This document shows, piece after piece, positions 60,385-64,000 of a stretch of DNA of 64,000 bases (positions within the stretch are counted from its first letter, which is position 1; every line of letters begins with the position of its first letter). The position numbers and the translations under genes are program-made. The stretch is taken from the NCBI RefSeq assembly GCF_016908325.1, contig NZ_JAFBDR010000002.1, positions 1 to 64,000 of the forward strand, given 5' to 3'. The notes below the pieces were generated by a model, which saw only the letters and a list, made by a program, of their open reading frames with translations, searched no databases and had not been told where the DNA came from. The stretch is from Aquibacillus albus (GTDB lineage Bacteria > Bacillota > Bacilli > Bacillales > Amphibacillaceae).

Positions 60385-62153
60385 GACGACCCTTCCAATC
60401 TAATTTCAAATGTCGCTTGCTTAGCTGTGATAAGATAAACACCCGGATCAACCAGTTCAACCGTGTAACTTTTTGCTGTTTGAACCGTCTTGTCTGTTCG
60501 TAAAAAGAAATAAAACTCATCGACATCACGACTAAGGGCTACACTTAATCCATTATCTGTTTGTTCGATGCGTACATCTGTAGCTAAAAATTCCTTTATC
60601 GTAGAACCGGCCTCTGCACTGGTCATCGAGCGTAACCAAGGATATTTTTCCTGAATATCTTTCGTGATCGTTTCATAATTGGATGCCAGCTCCTCCCAGC
60701 TAGCTTGACTCGTCAGCACTTCCCAAGGTGAAATTTGATGTGCATATACGCCAATGGAATAGATGGCATTTGCTATCACCCATTCGGTTTGTTCTGAATA
60801 GCTGTACCCACTGGATGTGATCGGTACATACGTCCAATTATTTTCCTGTTTAAACTCAGATGCTTGCTCTGCATAATCAACGACTACATTTTCAATCGAT
60901 GGATAGACTTGCTGCACAGCTTGCAACCCTTCCTCACTTATTTTTAAATCTGGTGGATAATACGTTTTTATTGAATAATTAGGAAAAGATTGATCCATAA
61001 ATTGGTCTGTATTGTCCAACACTTGATAAATATCATCAACAGACTCCCAATAATTTTCCCCAACAAACAGGGGGACGTTGTTATAGCCTGCTAACGCTAA
61101 TTCGCCATCAATTTTCATTAGCTCTCTTACATACTTCACAAAATCCTGGCGTAATAGGCCATCACTAAATGGCGCATTTACTTTGTGATCGTTAACCGGC
61201 ATAAACCCACTCGTATAGCTTAGCTCGTCATCCATTGCTGTTTTTTGAATCGCAGGCCACCAGATGTCCCGATAAAATCCAACGATATCTTTTTTATAGG
61301 CTTCGAAAATTGCTTGATTCCTGCCAGATGGAATTTCAGATGGAAAACCGTCTATGAAACTCATTTTCACGTTCATAATTGGATATAAAAAGTCGTCTTC
61401 AACAAGACTGATCGCTGACGTTAAAAGGCCTCTGGCAGATTTTTTATCAAGCATCGTCCCATTGAACGTAATAAATGTTCCTTCTTTATAGTTACGATTC
61501 CATAGTAATGGAACGTCATCACTAGACTGTGCATAAATATTACTTCGCTCTTCTAAGCCTACAAACAGGGAAGAGTTCGTAATAAAACTTCCATCTATTT
61601 TCATGGATTGTTGATTGGGCCACAGGTTATCCGCCACTTGAATGCCAGCTGTTGTAACAAAGCCACCAAACTCATAAATTCCAAGTTTTCGATAAAGATA
61701 GATAAAAGCATCATCTATTGCCGGGCGGACGGTAAATAAAACCGTCCCGCCATTAGCTACATATTGATCCAGCTTTGTAATATCATCGAATTTTTCCAAT
61801 GCTTCAAAATTAACGATTACTGTGTTGTATGCATCAAAAGCTTCTGTTAAAGATTGAACAGGTACCGTTTGAAACGCTTTTTTCATATAAGTTAAAGTTT
61901 GTTCGACATTTGTTGTGACAGATTGGCTGAGTTGGCTTTCCTCGTCATAAATCAATAAAAAGTTCGGTTTTTCTGTAAAGGAGGATTGTGAAACTGCTTG
62001 TTCCTTTTCAGTAGATGCTGCACTATCTTGAAATTGCTTGTAACCTAATGTTAATGCGTAATTTGAGCGAATAACTTCTAAAAATAATCCAAATATAAAA
62101 ACGAAGCAGAGGATAAAAAACACACTTTTTCCTAGTCTAAACTTACGATTCAT
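60381..62153 (-). CDS. PelA-like DUF2194 protein, deacetylase ligands missing
   Basis: A 590-residue protein with one N-terminal membrane anchor (about 9-30) and a large outside portion. Its position and layout match the PelA deacetylase homologue (PelA-DA) of Gram-positive pel operons: a Rossmann-like region (FLLIYDEE to about 230), then a barrel-type region. The expected HxxxH metal motif is absent: the matching place reads Ala-Gly-Tyr-Asn-Asn (355-359). Asp268 of FIDGF lacks its usual acidic neighbour, and the whole protein has only two His. It may be a non-catalytic relative. GGAGAGGCAA precedes ATG; it overlaps pelE. Confidence 0.83.
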   Translation of the reverse strand: MNRKFRLGKSVFFILCFVFIFGLFLEVIRSNYALTLGYKQFQDSAASTEKEQAVSQSSFTEKPNFLLIYDEESQLSQSVTTNVEQTLTYMKKAFQTVPVQSLTEAFDAYNTVIVNFEALEKFDDITKLDQYVANGGTVLFTVRPAIDDAFIYLYRKLGIYEFGGFVTTAGIQVADNLWPNQQSMKIDGSFITNSSLFVGLEERSNIYAQSSDDVPLLWNRNYKEGTFITFNGTMLDKKSARGLLTSAISLVEDDFLYPIMNVKMSFIDGFPSEIPSGRNQAIFEAYKKDIVGFYRDIWWPAIQKTAMDDELSYTSGFMPVNDHKVNAPFSDGLLRQDFVKYVRELMKIDGELALAGYNNVPLFVGENYWESVDDIYQVLDNTDQFMDQSFPNYSIKTYYPPDLKISEEGLQAVQQVYPSIENVVVDYAEQASEFKQENNWTYVPITSSGYSYSEQTEWVIANAIYSIGVYAHQISPWEVLTSQASWEELASNYETITKDIQEKYPWLRSMTSAEAGSTIKEFLATDVRIEQTDNGLSVALSRDVDEFYFFLRTDKTVQTAKSYTVELVDPGVYLITAKQATFEIRLEGSS

Positions 62154-63024
62154 TTGCCTCTCCTTGTATCCAGAAGCGTAATTTGCTTAATCCCTTTTGT
62201 GACAGTTTTATCGACGAATTCCTTAATTCATGTACGGTTTGCTGAAACCCGGCATCATCCTTTAGTTGGTAGTAAAGCTTCATCGTTTGAAAGTAGCTCT
62301 CTTCATTTCCTGGGAAATAATGTCGAAATAGATCACAATAATATCTAGCATTCTGGTATTCTCCAAGCTCTAAATCATTATCTATCTTCTTAATAAAGCA
62401 TTCCTCATTATAAGGGTTTAATTCTAAGATTCGTTCCAAGACGCCGCTATAGGTGTACCTATATTTTCTAATCGTTTGATGATCGACTAATTCGACTTCC
62501 AAATAGTTTTTTAGAAGCTGACTCATTTCTATTAATTTATTTAGATTGATAGGATCCTTGTCCAGCTCTACTTCTAAGTCCTGGATGCTATTCCCAAGCT
62601 TACTCTTCGTATCCATAATGGCCGTAGCAGCAAAATGTGAGGTTTCCGTATCTTCATTTTCAAGTGCAGCACGCAGTAAATGAGTATTTTGAAACGAATC
62701 TTTTTTTAACATATTTAATAGCATCTTTCGTTTTAGCTGATTATCATTAAACATTAGTGCGTCCTTAAAAGGGATCACATTGCTGACACTCGCATGCTGG
62801 TCCTTTTGCAAAATTTCTTCATCGTCATCATCACTGATTTGAATCAGCCAATCTGGCAAGGAATTTGCTTCTTTTTTATTGAAATACAAAAAAATCAAAA
62901 GAATGATTCCGAATACGGGGATGCAAACGATAAAAGCTAAGCGCACGATCCAATTGATTTTTTTCCTCATTAGCCAAAAGACTAGTGTGCTAACGACAGC
63001 GTAAATGATTAGAGCGTTAATCAT
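62143..63024 (-). CDS. pelE: PelE-like membrane/TPR protein
   Basis: A 293-residue protein with two N-terminal helices (about 2-20 and 26-45) and a helical-repeat cytoplasmic part. The TPR-like stretches include LERILELNPYNEECFIKKID and the LGEYQNARYYCDLFRHYFPG block. PelE is the scaffold of the PelDEFG inner-membrane complex. ATG 63024 follows GGTGGG by seven bases and overlaps the pelD end by eight bases; the longer frame to 63093 lies wholly within pelD. Sequence conservation is low in this family, so the call rests on order and topology. Confidence 0.82.
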   Translation of the reverse strand: MINALIIYAVVSTLVFWLMRKKINWIVRLAFIVCIPVFGIILLIFLYFNKKEANSLPDWLIQISDDDDEEILQKDQHASVSNVIPFKDALMFNDNQLKRKMLLNMLKKDSFQNTHLLRAALENEDTETSHFAATAIMDTKSKLGNSIQDLEVELDKDPINLNKLIEMSQLLKNYLEVELVDHQTIRKYRYTYSGVLERILELNPYNEECFIKKIDNDLELGEYQNARYYCDLFRHYFPGNEESYFQTMKLYYQLKDDAGFQQTVHELRNSSIKLSQKGLSKLRFWIQGEANES

Positions 63025-64000
63025 TGGCGGTCCCACCGACTGAAATCTGTTGATACTGAAGCCGCGTAATGACGTGCTGAGCAGTCTTTTCATCCGTATT
63101 CGCTAGTAAAATCGACAGGGTTCCATCTGCTTCCACACCTACGTAATCCGTTTCTCTTAATAACTGTGTGACTTTATTCAGTTGTTCTAGTTGATACGTC
63201 TTTTCTATACTTAGCTTTGTATAAGGGATCTTAAACTGTTGCCATGCCTTCTGTTTACTTGCGAGTATTTTCGCAAAATATTCTGGCTTCAATACCACTG
63301 TTCCGTCATAATACCTTTCTTGATTTGTTGCCTGCACATAATCTGTTGCCTTTATTAAAGAGCTAGAAATCAGACTTACGATCACATGAAATAAATTTTG
63401 ATAATATAATGTAAGGTTTTCAAAGTTCATTTCATAAATGAACACAACCGCTATCGTTTTATCCTGTTTCACGATTGGCGCAATCATCTGCGGCATGTTT
63501 TCTACAAATTTTTTGTTAAAAAAATTTTCCTTTGAGCTTATTACTTGTGCTAAAACACTCTCATCCTTTACCATAATGGAGGATGGAATAATTAAATCAT
63601 TTCTTCGTGATTTTGATACAAGCCTTAGATACCTATTGCTATTAACTAAATAAATTGCTGCTGCATTCGTTTTCATCGTCTGCTCAATCACAGCTGTCGC
63701 TCCAACAAAAATATCATCAGGCTCTAAGCTATCTAATTGTTGAACCATCGAGTAGATTTTTCCAATCCCATCCTCGGATTCCACGATTTGTGTCTCTAAC
63801 TCTTCTTTTTGATCCCGAATTTCCTGGTACAAGTCCTGAAGAAAGTCATACTTCTGACCGGCGGCAACCAGCTCCTGCTTGGCACCATGTGCGTCTATCT
63901 TTTTGCGGTCGATGATATAGCCGACAATTAAGCCGATAAATAAGTAGACAGCAAATTGCATTAAAACCTCATTGTCAATAAATAACGTGATGAAATCTCT
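63017..64000 (-). CDS. pelD: PelD-like c-di-GMP receptor (5' end beyond window)
   Basis: Partial gene: the frame stays open to the window edge. The visible part begins with membrane sequence (VLMQFAVYLFIGLIVGYIID), the last of the expected four helices. A coiled linker, a GAF domain (about 75-215 counting from the Met at 63961) and a degenerate GGDEF-like domain follow. PelD binds c-di-GMP to switch on polymer synthesis. A RxxD-type motif, Arg119-Arg-Asn-Asp122 in SKSRRNDL, sits where the inhibitory-site-like motif is expected. First visible gene of the pel operon. Confidence 0.85.
   Translation of the reverse strand, partial: RDFITLFIDNEVLMQFAVYLFIGLIVGYIIDRKKIDAHGAKQELVAAGQKYDFLQDLYQEIRDQKEELETQIVESEDGIGKIYSMVQQLDSLEPDDIFVGATAVIEQTMKTNAAAIYLVNSNRYLRLVSKSRRNDLIIPSSIMVKDESVLAQVISSKENFFNKKFVENMPQMIAPIVKQDKTIAVVFIYEMNFENLTLYYQNLFHVIVSLISSSLIKATDYVQATNQERYYDGTVVLKPEYFAKILASKQKAWQQFKIPYTKLSIEKTYQLEQLNKVTQLLRETDYVGVEADGTLSILLANTDEKTAQHVITRLQYQQISVGGTAND

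Noticed and set aside
1-64000. Mobile island or prophage
   Set aside because: No integrase, transposase, phage gene or att-like repeat was seen, and gene content is metabolic and chromosomal in character.

Overview
The window is low-GC Bacillaceae-type chromosome. Strong Shine-Dalgarno sites, frequent TTG/GTG starts, an Sda-like checkpoint protein, CotH, LytST, a YrzF-like kinase, a DUF4023 peptide and CcpA-type cre sites all point to a spore former, plausibly of the Oceanobacillus/Virgibacillus/Gracilibacillus kind (inference). I found no tRNA, rRNA, CRISPR array, transposase or prophage gene.

Layout: (1) 1-8.9 kb: a 42-bp repeat array, a NarL-type two-component system, a MazF/PemK-type toxin-antitoxin pair, a VWA lipoprotein, a VOC protein and an ABC-2 exporter. 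(2) 8.9-9.2 kb: two tiny convergent genes, one Sda-like. (3) 9.4-23.7 kb: one 14-gene, minus-strand sugar operon. It holds a GntR regulator, a GH105-like hydrolase, an SMP-30 protein, an ABC importer, an FGGY kinase, a cupin phosphoglucose isomerase, a hydroxyacid dehydrogenase, a phosphotriesterase-like protein, an AroE-like dehydrogenase, a zinc dehydrogenase, KDPG aldolase and NagB, and ends in a hairpin. I do not recognise this combination as a described pathway. (4) 23.7-26.8 kb: aldo/keto reductase, ThuA and Gfo/Idh/MocA genes under a cre-overlapped promoter. (5) 26.9-32.8 kb: a LacI-controlled ABC sugar importer with SDR and VOC genes; promoter, cre and two operators are legible. (6) 33.0-38.5 kb: GH95 alpha-L-fucosidase with an L-fucose-dehydrogenase-like AKR, a COG3618 lactonase and a zinc dehydrogenase, suggesting non-phosphorylating fucose oxidation. 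(7) 38.8-49.4 kb: kinase-like protein, an isolated purF, a TIM-barrel isomerase, DUF4023, an SLH-anchored amidase, UPF0182 and an alpha/beta hydrolase. (8) 50-54.1 kb: LytS-LytT followed by CstA, with a two-copy LytTR-type site before cstA. (9) 54.2-64 kb: a Gram-positive Pel-type polysaccharide operon, pelD (cut by the window edge)-pelE-pelA-pelF-pelG, followed by cotH, a VTC polyphosphate-polymerase-like gene and a DUF4956 membrane protein.

Three repeat systems run through the intergenic DNA. One is a same-strand 42-bp tandem repeat (three arrays plus a relic). The second is a GGGGTC(A/T)GACCCC palindrome with nine copies, one of them in frame inside the phosphotriesterase-like gene. The third comprises GACAAAAT-type and GGTGNNNNGCACC-type palindromes that occur beside the second. 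The best candidates for new biology are the Pel-CotH-VTC-DUF4956 operon (whose PelA-like protein lacks the expected His ligands), the 14-gene sugar operon, and the 42-bp arrays.
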